In this document: positions 26,901-34,766 of the stretch, piece after piece
Numbering within the stretch: the first letter of the stretch is position 1
Layout of the letters: every line of letters starts with the position of its first letter
From: Phaeosaccion multiseriatum
Lineage: Eukaryota; Ochrophyta, other classes
Length of the DNA: 64,000 bases
Assembly (NCBI GenBank): GCA_965112735.1
Contig: OZ218964.1
Location: forward strand, 1,178,001-1,242,000
Direction: 5' to 3'
Position numbers and translations under genes: made by a program
Notes under the pieces: model-generated
Database searches by the model: none
What the model was told of the DNA's origin: nothing
The model's input: only the letters and a program-made list of their open reading frames with translations

Positions 26901-28549
26901 CGCCCCCTCCTTCTGCCCCCCCGAGTGTCGATAAGGCACACCGTCGATCAACAGCCGCGCCCCAATGGAGCTCCAACGCTCCCAGGACCATGAATCAAAG
27001 GTAGGGTGTCCGTACTGCGTGACTGGCAGACCGTACGTGAAGAGCACGGTTGAAGGAGCGTGCAGAGAGAAGGACAGCACCTTACCGCCCACCGTGTGCC
27101 ACTCCTCCCGAGGGTCGGACATGAGTACCGGGGTGAGCACGTTCTGGCTGACCATGTCGAAGCGCTCTCCCATGGCCATAAGGACGCGGCTCTGTGCGAA
27201 ACCGTCGAGGAAGGAGGGGCTGTTGCGCCACACTCGCACGTACGAGCCCCACTTCTTCCACTGCAGAGTAACGTTGTGGTCGCCTGCAGGGAGGTTGAGT
27301 ACAAGATCCCTCTCTAGGATGCCGCTGTTCATTTGCTTGCTCATAACGGCGAAGGAGCTCATGGACTCGCGGAAGTGCACGCCGTTGACGAGGAGCCTCG
27401 CGGAGACGTCCTCCATGGGCTGTACCACTGAGAAATGGGAAGGTAGGTAGGTAGGTAGGTAGGTAGGTAGGTAGGTAGGTAGGTAGGTAAAGTAGGTAGG
27501 TAGGTGGGTAGGTAGGTAGGTAGGTAGGTAGGTAGGTAGGTAGGTAGGTAGGTAGGTAGGTAGGATGGTAGGTAGGTAGGTAGGTAGGATGGTAGGTAGG
27601 TAGGTGGGTGGATGGGTGGGTGGGTGGGTATGCAAGAGGTGGGGTGAGGACAAAAAGAGCGGCCTTCTAGCAATCAACACGTCAACAGCCCACAACAAGA
27701 GCAGCAACAAGCGAAGTGAAGGGGGCCACGGAGCAGAGAACCAAGACCAGCGTACGTACCATGTGAGCCGAAGTCCTGATCAGGGCGCACACTCATTGAA
27801 TATAGGATGCGGAGGGAGGCAGCCTCCGCCAACGTGAAGGCCAGGTAGCCCTCCGCCACGTCCTCCCACTCTTCCGTCTGCGATATTCTCGCGTCACTAG
27901 TGGCGTACGAGCTCCACAAGTATCGATGCTGCGCAGTCACCACCACCGACCTTGCCGTGGTGAAGCCGTCGGCGGCCGAGGGTACATTCCTCCAGGAAGT
28001 GACAATGCCATTTCCCGACATTTTCCATTGAAGGGCAATGGTGTGGTTACCTGGACCTAGTCTGGTGACCAAATGTCCTCCGAGTGTATCAACAAAGGCC
28101 CCGTACGGCGTGGCCGGGGACGTGTGTGTGGAGGACTGGCGGAAAGGCACGCCATTTACCATGAGGCGTAGCTGCAAGTAGTCTCTAGTGCCTCCTGTTA
28201 TTTGCTTCTGCGAGAGGAAAGAAGAGCCCGGCTTCTCTGGCTGCATGGCGCTCACCGCCATTGAGTATGACACGAGCACTGTCACCTCATTGTCCACCTC
28301 CATCTCCAGCACGGTGTCTGGCACGTGCGTCCAGTTGCTGCTCCCTACGCCCGGCTCTGGTCGCATAAGCTCCACATCCGTGAGCGGCCTAGCGCTCCAC
28401 ATCAGCCCATCTCTGGAGGTTAGCGACGATCCTGCTCCTGCCCCTGCGATTGCTCCCAGCACCGCAACGGAGAGCAGGAGCACAAGACAAAACAGGGGAG
28501 CCAGCAATAACCGCAGCAGCCCCCCTGTCATGTCTATTCTATTCTTCAT
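1..28549 (-). CDS. Giant TIG/IPT-repeat secreted or cell-surface protein, 3' end missing
   Basis: Three exons on the minus strand: 28549-27760, 27427-15371 and 15084 to the left edge. Both introns are GT-AG and both junctions keep phase (G|TG, Val). The frame stays open to base 1, so at least 9,310 codons are present and the C-terminus is missing. Residues 1 to about 40 form a signal peptide with a long Leu/Val/Ala core. Next come three copies of a module with NGVPFR and LQWK motifs, two cadherin-like repeats (pattern A.D.NNAL..L.Y, then VND), and by hand count 60-odd TIG/IPT repeats. A typical repeat has P..G...GGT.V.V.G..F, then C.FG, then C..PP, then NNGVDF; the two conserved Cys probably pair. 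Ser, Gly, Asp, Gln and Ala runs lie in loops. TIG domains are Ig-like folds of plexin and fibrocystin type ectodomains, so an adhesive or wall role outside the cell is inferred. No catalytic domain was seen. Confidence 0.85.
2464..2530. repeat. CTG/AGC run coding Ser in the TIG protein
   Basis: A perfect and near-perfect CTG run on the plus strand. On the minus strand in the TIG frame it is AGC and AGT, a poly-Ser linker directly after an NGQDYS motif at the end of a TIG repeat. It is typical of dozens of such linkers in this gene. Confidence 0.75.
7911..8034. repeat. ATG/CAT trinucleotide run coding a long Ser tract
   Basis: About 40 near-perfect GAT units on the plus strand lie inside TIG exon 3. 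In the gene's own frame on the minus strand they read TCA, giving one long Ser run between two TIG repeats. The His, Asp and Met runs in the other frames are by-products. Confidence 0.85.
8978..8997 (-). repeat. Interspersed CAG-core motif, coding AVGDTA
   Basis: The plus strand reads CTGTATCACCAACTG flanked by CTG units. In the TIG frame it is translated as AVGDTA in a linker between TIG repeats. Confidence 0.8.
10664..10690 (-). repeat. Interspersed CAG-core motif, coding QLVIQQ
   Basis: A copy in a CTG/CAG run. In the TIG frame it reads [12 protein letters not shown], a different frame of the motif from the copy at 8978. Confidence 0.8.
11885..11903 (+). repeat. Interspersed CAG-core motif, inverted, coding LYHQLL
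   Basis: Here CAGTTGGTGATACAG lies on the plus strand, opposite to most copies. The TIG protein therefore reads its complement as LYHQLL. Confidence 0.8.
15085..15370 (-). other. Intron 2 of the TIG gene
   Basis: This 286-bp GT-AG intron has donor GCAG|GTATGT and an acceptor ending in GTCAGTCAG. It interrupts a TIG repeat in codon phase 1, and the repeat resumes in exon 3 with [16 protein letters not shown]. It contains GTGA-type and GTGTG simple repeats. Confidence 0.85.
15831..15858 (-). repeat. Motif variant with TGGTCA, coding SWSHSSWSS
   Basis: Two degenerate copies sit side by side and are read in the Ser/Trp frame. The canonical TGGTGA would be a stop codon in this frame; both copies have TGGTCA instead. 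Confidence 0.65.
17778..17803 (-). repeat. Interspersed CAG-core motif, coding QLVIQQ
   Basis: A canonical copy in TIG exon 2, read as [11 protein letters not shown] related copy (GCTGTATCACCAGCTGCTG) lies about 120 bp away near 17660 and reads AAGDTA. Confidence 0.8.
19478..19505 (-). repeat. Interspersed CAG-core motif, coding AVGDTA
   Basis: A canonical copy inside a CTG run in TIG exon 2, read as [11 protein letters not shown]. Confidence 0.8.
21351..21390 (+). repeat. Interspersed CAG-core motif, inverted, coding AVSPTA
   Basis: The motif with TACGGCAG at its end lies on the plus strand before a CAG run. The TIG protein reads the complement as [10 protein letters not shown]. Confidence 0.75.
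23044..23072 (-). repeat. Interspersed CAG-core motif, coding AVGDTA
   Basis: A canonical copy in a CTG run of TIG exon 2, read as [11 protein letters not shown]. Confidence 0.8.
24090..24125. repeat. Homopolymer C run coding poly-Gly
   Basis: Seventeen consecutive C residues followed by CCA units on the plus strand. In the TIG frame on the minus strand this is a poly-Gly linker. The length is prone to polymerase slippage and to assembly error, so the frame here depends on an exact count; the frame remains open on both sides as given. Confidence 0.7.
24555..24612 (-). repeat. Motif variant with TGGTTATAC in a Ser run
   Basis: A CTG/AGC run interrupted by the motif. The minus strand reads TGGTTATAC, giving SSWLYSSS. 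The usual TGGTGATAC would put a TGA stop in this frame; the single G to T change keeps the frame open. Confidence 0.8.
27428..27759 (-). repeat. Intron 1 of the TIG gene, filled by a TAGG tetranucleotide array
   Basis: The intron is 332 bp, from GTACGT on the minus strand to TTTCTCAG. Most of it, about 27440-27632, is a TAGG tandem array on the plus strand (TACC in the transcript) with a few TGGG and TAGGA interruptions. One frame across the array is open and reads YLPT repeats, but the length is not a multiple of three, so retention would break the protein. I treat it as spliced out because both flanking exons continue the repeated module. Confidence 0.85.
27760..28549 (-). other. Exon 1: signal peptide and first N-terminal module
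   Basis: This exon begins at the ATG at 28549 and ends in codon phase 1 at CATG|GTACGT. It encodes the hydrophobic signal segment ([19 protein letters not shown]), then a beta-rich stretch containing NGVPFRQS and [10 protein letters not shown] followed by SWRNVPS..DGF. The same order of motifs returns twice early in exon 2, so this is copy 1 of a repeated module. No upstream in-frame ATG gives a better signal peptide. Confidence 0.8.
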
Positions 28550-28562
28550 GTTTATCCTCCGC

Positions 28563-28593
<31 letters not shown>

Positions 28594-28693
28594 ACTGCAA
28601 CTCCTCTAAGGTGGATCTAATTTGCCCCTGTGATTATTGGGGCTTGTGCGCCCTCCCATCTGCCAGAAGCAGCATACTGTTTCTTGCTGCCAC

Positions 28694-28727
<34 letters not shown>

Positions 28728-28898
28728 ATGCTGATGCTGATGCAACAATTTGATGTAGCTACACACCGAAGAGTAGCGGGAGCAGAGGGGGGGAAGTGGA
28801 GGGGGAGGCCTCACCGATTTCGATCCGTTAGGACACCGATACACCTCCAAATATTTAGAGGCATACAGAGAAGGGAGAGAGAGGGGTCATTCATCATC
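28550..28898. promoter_or_regulatory. Divergent intergenic region between TIG gene and CMC4-like gene
   Basis: The 349 bp separating the two start codons must hold both promoters. It contains two CTG/CAG runs (28563-28590 and 28687-28730) and the short ATGCTGATGCTG repeat. No TATA box or other core element stands out. Confidence 0.5.
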
Positions 28899-29203
28899 AT
28901 GCCTTCTTCCCATGGTTTGACTGAGCTCGACGAAGCCATCCGTTTACACTGTAAGCGAGAGGCTTGCCTCTTTCAAAGATGCATGGCGCGAGCAGAAGCG
29001 GACGAGACCAAGTGCACGTAAGTTCGTAAGGTTTGCTCTTCTGTTCTTTCCCTTCCATGTTCTCGGCTCTGTCTCCGCCCTTCTCCTGACCTCTGCTTTC
29101 CCCTTCCGACTTCTCCCTCTCTCACAGGGCTGTTATGAACCACTGGAAGGAGTGTGCAAGGAAAGTGACAAAGCTGACACAGAAAGAGGAGGGAGAGGGG
29201 TGA
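28899..29203 (+). CDS. CMC4: Small twin CX9C (CHCH) protein, CMC4-like
   Basis: Two exons, 28899-29017 and 29128-29203, encode 64 residues. The 110-bp intron has donor CAC|GTAAGT and acceptor CTCACAG, and splits a Thr codon in phase 2. Cys18 and Cys28, and Cys39 and Cys49, form an exact CX9C-X10-CX9C pattern, with an extra Cys23. The order C...AC..Q.C, then C.AV.....C, matches the CMC4 (p8-MTCP1) family better than COX17, COX19 or CMC1. Such proteins are imported into the mitochondrial intermembrane space and oxidised there by MIA40; CMC4's own role is poorly known. There is no presequence, as usual for this class. It is divergent from the TIG gene. The family assignment rests on motif spacing and could be another CHCH member. 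Confidence 0.8.
29018..29127 (+). other. Intron of the CMC4-like gene
   Basis: A 110-bp GT-AG intron with a GTAAGT donor and a C/T-rich tract before the acceptor. It separates the two CX9C helices almost exactly, falling one residue after Cys39. Confidence 0.8.
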
Positions 29204-30249
29204 GGAGCTGGGGTATCGCCCCCCCCACCCGCACTAGACTGAGAGCAGAGTGACACCTACGTATTTTCCAGCTCCCCGTACAGCGCCGCTAGATGGAGTC
29301 GCACCGATCGCGCGCTGCCTGCTTCTGCTGCTGCTGCTGCTGTTGCTCTCTCGAACGCCGATCTGTTGAGCAGCGAGTTGGGCTCTCCAGATGTCCTTCC
29401 CTGAGTATACATCTACCTTTGGGACGGGGAGGGTCACAAACGATCGGGAGAGAGGCTGAAGAACGAGCCACTGCTGCACGCCAGCAATTCAGTACTCCAA
29501 CGTTAGCGACTTGCAATCGGCTGCCAGGTCCTTGAGCTACATTACATGGATGGTCCAGTACCGGTGCCACACTAAGGGAGGTGCTCTTTCTCTCTCTACT
29601 GTCTGAGCAGGGCTTGCTGTGATCGACCCCTGAACTGACCACGGCTCTGTGTGCCGCCGAGACGGAGCTACGATGAGTGAAGACGGGCATGTGGGTAAGG
29701 AGCTCCACCCGTCGTCTCGGGACGTGTAGCGAACAAGCGGAACTCGACGGAACGGCAGCAACGGGGTATGGAGACATCGAAATGACGAGGATCGATTCGA
29801 TACGGAGCCTCGGGATTGGGCGAGGACCTCCCACCTCCGCCCCTCTGGGTGGGGGGCGCCCATCGCTACTACAGAGCGGTGCCCTTGAGGGTCATGCGTG
29901 ATTGCTTTCGAATAGGCTGGCAACCGATGGCCTGCCGCCGCGGGTGAAGGAGAAGAGGACTCGGGGAACGAAGAGAGAGAGAGAGAGAATGGGAGAGAGA
30001 GAGAGAGAGAAAGGAGAAAGAAGGAGTGGGGCGGAAAGAGAGGAGAATGGAAGAGCACACGATGGTGTAGCAGAGGATGGGGCAGAAAGAGGGCAGAAAG
30101 AGGGCGTTTGCACTTGGCTGCTTGCTGTTCCGGGTGCTGCTTGCTGCGGCAACAAGCGGTTTCAATTCACAAGTGATGCAAGAGGAAGAATAGATTACTT
30201 CAAGGAGCGACGTTCGCGGCTCTTTTTGTACCTGTATCATAAAGAAACA

Positions 30250-30345
30250 CCCCTCTATATATATTATATATATAATATATATTTATAAGAATATACTTCG
30301 AGTATATATATAATTATTTTTTATATATATATATATGTATACATG
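30250..30345. other. AT-rich block in GC-rich surroundings
   Basis: About 95 bp made mainly of TATATA, interrupted by ATACTTCGAGTATAT, which is a small palindrome. It contrasts sharply with its flanks and lies between two convergent genes. It could be a terminator region or simply a dinucleotide repeat. Confidence 0.45.
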
Positions 30346-30807
30346 GGTGCGTCTTATGGTTAGACAAGGGTGAATTTGCCCATCGTGCCTCCCCTCCCCT
30401 CGCGTCCGTCAAGAGGACAGACTCTTTCCGAGTACTTACAGTAAGAAAAGCTTACAAATGCTGCGTGCTCACAGATCACCATCCTACCATCACCCCTACT
30501 GTCTGAGAGAGGCCACATGATGCAGCGATTTCAATGGGTATTGAGTAATAGCCGTCGTAGCACGTGCCCGGACCCCAAACCATTCGCAGGAGGCGATAAG
30601 GAGCGTCCAGTGATGGCTGCTGAGGTGCCAATGGTCAAGCCGAAGAGCTAGTCTAACAATGCCTAATGTAGGGGTGAACACCCAGTAGTCTAATGTAGGG
30701 GTTAACTCCGATGGGCGTGCATTTATCACACGCGGACAGAGCGGGAAGTGTTCGACCCTAGCCTCCTCCTCTTCCTCCTCCTCCGCCACCTGCTGCTGCT
30801 AACTGCT

Positions 30808-30844
30808 GCTACTGTATGACCAACTGCTGCGGCTGCTGCTGCTC
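30808..30844 (-). repeat. Motif variant (TGGTCATAC) in non-coding DNA
   Basis: A CTG run carries CTGTATGACCAACTG, the complement of CAGTTGGTCATACAG. It lies just past the stop codon of the Q-rich gene, so the motif is not limited to coding sequence. Confidence 0.7.
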
Positions 30845-30910
30845 ATGCCTGGCGTGCTCGCTCCTTCGTCGGAGAGCCTTCGCTCGGCCTCAGAGGACTC
30901 TCACGCCACG

Positions 30911-31350
30911 TCACTCAACACAACCAGCCTCAGAGCGCCGAGGATGAGGAGACGCTTCCTGTCGAGGGGGAGGAGGAGGAGGGGGAGGAGGACAAGTCGG
31001 GGGTGGAGGGGCGGCGGCGACGGGACAGCTCAAAGCAGCAGCCGGCTTGCCAGTGCTAGCGGTGGGCACTCCTGCGGCACCGACGATGGCTCGAGTCAGC
31101 TTCTTGTGCGCCTGCAGAGCCTCTGCTTCGAGCAGCGAAGGCCGTCGGGCCGCCGTACCTCGGCCTCTCATCGCGGCAGCCGCAGGGATACTCTCCGATT
31201 CACTCTCCTCCCCCTCGCCCCCCCACTCCATCCTCTGCTGCAGCTGCTCTCCGGGAAGGGTCAAGGCCAGGCCCAGGGGGGGGCGGTGCGCGTCGTTGCT
31301 GCCCCCTCGGGGCTTGTTGTTCTCTAGCCTACTCTTACTCTGCTGAGTGC

Positions 31351-31387
<37 letters not shown>

Positions 31388-33655
31388 CGGTTTGGGGTGA
31401 AGCGTCTTGGCCTTAAGGTAGTCTTTTCTCATGCGCTCCCGACTGGTCTGCTCACGATCGGCACGCTGCAGCGCCATGCTCAGTTGGAAATCGTCTCTCC
31501 ACGTGGTGTGATGAACATGCCCCACCTTCCAGGAGGAAACGGCACCAAGACATTTGAGCCACAAGAGGGAGAGAGACAGAGAGAGGAGCGGCAGAGGGAG
31601 GGGTGGTGGAGAGGAGGCTCTTAGAGAAGGAAGGACATTGTTTAGGAGAGTCTTGAGCAAAAGCGGATCGATTCAGAAACTAGTTCCTCCCTCCCTCCCT
31701 CCCTCCCTCCCTCCCTCCCTCCCTCCCTCTCTCTCGTTCTCTCCAACTTCCCTCTCTCCCTCTTCCTTCTCCTCTGCCTCCTGCTATTCCTCTCCTCCAG
31801 CACCCCTCGGACTGGGACCCTCTGCTCTTGGCTCGCGCACCTGGAAAGCCTTGGCATCGGCTCTTAGCGAGTGCGCCTCACAGAGGAAGATGGCCCTCTC
31901 CACTGCAGCCCCATTCCTGCCGCAGTCCGCCAGCTCGGCCAAAGTGTGGTCTCGGCGCTCCTCTCTGCCGGGAGGGGGGGGGGGGGTACGGGAGGGGGCA
32001 GGAAGAAGCGAGGGGAGGGAGAGACCACGTCAAACGACACACAAAAGCGCATACATACATACACACACACGCACGCACGCACACACACACATATACACAC
32101 ACACGCACGCACACACACTCACACACACACATACACACACACGTGTGTGTGGTAGCGCTGGATGCTGAGTGCCGCGCTTGTCGACCGGTACCCATACCGA
32201 AGCTTGCCATGCCCTTTGCCATGCCCTGCTGTGCGACTCCCCACCCCCTCCCTCCCGCCCCTCCCTCCCGCCGCTCCTCACCTAAGAACCTTGGCCTCCT
32301 TGGCCCTCTTTAAGAAGCCCTGCACTCCCTTGACCTGATCCAACCCCGCCTCATCACGATACGGGTCTCTCGCCAGGCGACGGATCTCCGCTGTCCTCTC
32401 TTGCTCCTGCTGCAGAAGGCTTGGACGACGGACCCCAGTTCCTATCCGCACGCTGCCGGTTCCAACACTTGGGTCTCCTCCCCCCCATCCTCCTCGCCAT
32501 TCTGTTAGGTCCAGGCTGCGAGTGGGCGAGGAGGGGCAGGGGCGTGGGAAGTAGGCTCCCGAACAGAAGGGCTCGGGACCATGTGCCTGTGTTGGTCGGG
32601 TGCGCTTCACGTGAGCAAAGCTCCACAGCCCTTTGCTTGTGGGCCCCACGTTATCAGGGCATAGACGATTCTGAGGAGACCGGGGCATACATCGGCCCTG
32701 TCTGACCGCCTGCTTGTGCTGGTTTCCACCTTTCCCAGCCGTTGCAGGCCCAGCCCGGCCTTCTTTCGTCGCCTCCCTCCTACTGCTGCGGCTGGCGTGG
32801 CCAAGGCTTTTCTGACCCCCGCCTGCCCCCTCGCCCTGCTGCTGCTGCTGCTGCTGCTGCTGCCGCCGGCACTGGTGCTGCTCCTGTGCTACAGAGGCCG
32901 CCACCTGCTCTGAGCGTGCCTCCTCTCGGCGGCGTGGGTTGTATTTCTGCTGCATATGCCGGAATTGTTTGCGCAGCTTTTCATGCTGTCGCTGCTGCCG
33001 CTGCTTCTGCGATCGCCGCTGCTGGCGCTCATCCCCCTCCTGAGGTTCGCACTGGTGGTGGTGCGGCTCCTGCTGGGCCAAATGCCCTTGCTGCAGCTGA
33101 GTTTGACGCCGCTTGGATCTGCTGAACCGATCTGGTGTGTAGGATGTGCTCGAGAAGTGCGACGGACTCGTGTGCACAGTATTGGCCGTGGTGCGGCTGC
33201 TTGCACTAGGAGAGCGATCATGTCCTGTTGTTGCCACTGCTGCTGCTGCTGCTGCTACTGCAGAGGAGTATGCTGGACCTCCTCCTATTGTCATATGATA
33301 AGTGGCAGAGGCCGGTAAGGGCCCTGTGTACACGCCTAAAGACACATCCTGGTCCTGCTGGGCCCAAGCATGCTCTGCTGGCTCCGCTTGGTCCACTGGT
33401 AGTGCCTCCACGTTCAAGCTGAGAGGGGCCGCAGCGCCAGGCGCGGTAGTGCAGTATTCCTCCTCCTCCTCCTCCTGCGGCTCATGGTGCCGCTGCTCCT
33501 CCTCCTCCTGCTGCTGCTGCTGCTCGTGTCCCCGATGACTTTGTCGCAAGAGGCTGAGATACTCTTGTGAATGCTTCACGGGCTGGTGCCATTCCTCCTC
33601 GTGGTACTCCTGATACTCGTCGAGAGGTGAGGGAACAGACGGCGGCGGCTGCTGC

Positions 33656-33721
<66 letters not shown>

Positions 33722-34507
33722 TGCTGCTGTTCGTCATGGTGGCTCTGTCGTCCACATCCCTCTATTCCCTCGTCTTCTTGTATTCCCTCGTCTTCTTGTA
33801 TGCGTGATCGCTCGTTCCTCACCGCCATTCCTTCCTCTTCTTGCCCCTTCGCATGCTCCTCCTCTCCCATGACTGAGCATCCCTTCTCGCACGGCCTCTC
33901 GGCCCCGGCGCAAAGGTTTTCTCCAGGAGAGTAGAGTCGTTTCGCTGACGTTTCTGTTTGAGATTGCCCATCCACACTACGGGAAGGCGTTCGATCATCT
34001 GACACCGCTACCGCCGCCCTGAGAAAGGGGTGCTCTACCCGCCTCCTCCTTCTCCTTGTTGGCTTCAAATCTCGCCCGCCCTTTGCTTCCCCATTCAATT
34101 CCTCGGGCTCCAACGTGTCCTCTTTCTGTGTATGGATTGGGGAGGGGGTGCGGAGGAGCAGAGATTTTGAAGGCAAGGCCGTACATACCCACAGTCTTTT
34201 CGTTCCTCTTCAAAAGGCGTAGTGCACCCACCTGCTGGACTTCGGCCCATGAAAGGGAGAGTTGGTTGGCCGACAACTCGGACGGAGGAAGCTCGCCAGC
34301 AGATGGCGAACCTCTTCCGCCACTCCCGTCTCCAGCGTTCTCCTTGAGGAAAACCTTGCTCACTCTCCTCGCCTCCTTAATGAGTTGAGAGAGACGAGGG
34401 CTCAGCTCAGGCTCCGGGAGGGAGAACATTCCTCCATCCCCACTGCCACCGTCACTTTCACTGTCACACCTAGGAGAAGCCGGAGAGAATAGGTTGCTGC
34501 TCGCCAT
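30911..34507 (-). CDS. Q-rich low-complexity protein of unknown function
   Basis: Four exons on the minus strand: 34507-34193, 34125-32282, 31964-31841 and 31525-30911, about 965 residues. Phases agree at the last two junctions. The first intron is ambiguous: either GTGGGT with acceptor CACAG, or GTATGT at 34189 with acceptor AAAG; both give the same downstream frame. The protein starts MASSNLFSPASP, is Ser/Glu-rich, and carries a Gln run of about 25 near 33650-33730 and others near 32840 and 31350. Less repetitive islands are SPRLSQLIKEARRVSKVF, the stretch ending QGFLKRAKEAKVLREERRDH, and TWRDDFQLSMALQRADREQ. I recognise no domain. It is probably mostly disordered with short helices; a scaffold or regulator role is only a guess. 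It is divergent from ORC3. Confidence 0.65.
31526..31840 (-). repeat. Last intron of the Q-rich gene with TCCC array
   Basis: Donor TTCCAG|GTGCGC and acceptor TGGAAG bound 315 bp. About 31684-31730 is a CCCT/TCCC tetranucleotide array on the plus strand, GGGA in the transcript, and the rest is purine-rich. Confidence 0.65.
31965..32281 (-). repeat. Intron of the Q-rich gene with CA/TG microsatellite
   Basis: A GT-AG intron of 317 bp (donor CTTAG|GTGAGG). About 32053-32152 is an imperfect ACAC/ACGC dinucleotide array with CATAC interruptions, and a run of ten or so G lies near 31975. Confidence 0.75.
33644..33735. repeat. CTG/CAG run coding about 25 Gln
   Basis: A near-perfect CTG run on the plus strand with scattered TTG units. 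In the Q-rich gene on the minus strand this is CAG/CAA, a pure Gln tract. It is the longest uninterrupted CAG tract in a coding frame of this window. Confidence 0.85.
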
Positions 34508-34766
34508 TTTTTCCTTCCCTGTGTGATTGATTAATCACAGCCGGCACTGACGCCTTCCTCTAAGGTTTACCTCTCCCATCGAAGACGCTACAGCTGCAGT
34601 CCAGAAGAGCCATCCTAGACCAGACCAGAAGAAGGCAGGAGGGGGAAAGCCCACTCTTCCGAGAGAACAAAATAGGAGTGCCCCCGAGCGGGGGGGGGCT
34701 AACGGAAAGTAGTAAGTCAGCAATTGTTGACTTACTCGATTTTTAACCTTGCTATCCCAAACCCTC
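34508..34766. promoter_or_regulatory. Divergent promoter between Q-rich gene and ORC3, with two palindromes
   Basis: The two start codons are 259 bp apart. Two clear dyads are present. At 34522-34539 TGTGATTGATTAATCACA is an 18-bp inverted repeat with one mismatch. At 34711-34736 a 26-bp inverted repeat has arms AGTAAGTCA and TGACTTACT around CAATTG, ending 30 bp before the ORC3 ATG. No TATA box is evident. Confidence 0.6.

Larger units (their letters stand above)
29204..30910. other. Intergenic stretch with no recognised gene
   Basis: I find no convincing gene in these 1.7 kb. Open frames on both strands show no domain, no splice continuity and unremarkable composition. The stretch holds the 3' ends of the CMC4-like gene and of the Q-rich gene (convergent). 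It also contains an AG-rich tract at about 29975-30015, an AT-rich block at about 30250-30345, a short direct repeat (CTAATGTAGGGGT) near 30660-30705, and a CTG run with a motif copy at 30790-30845. A small non-coding RNA cannot be excluded. Confidence 0.5.

Noticed and set aside
27359-27710. YLPT-repeat reading frame continuous with the TIG exon
   Set aside because: It is the TAGG array of intron 1. Splicing from 27760 to 27427 joins the two halves of a conserved module in phase, and retention would break the frame.
29289-30288. Several open frames of 70-180 residues on both strands
   Set aside because: They show no domain, no splice support and overlap each other; nothing separates them from chance open frames in GC-rich DNA.
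30250-30345. Centromere, telomere or origin
   Set aside because: It is a 95-bp AT-rich dinucleotide block between convergent genes, without telomere-type repeats or any longer AT-rich domain.
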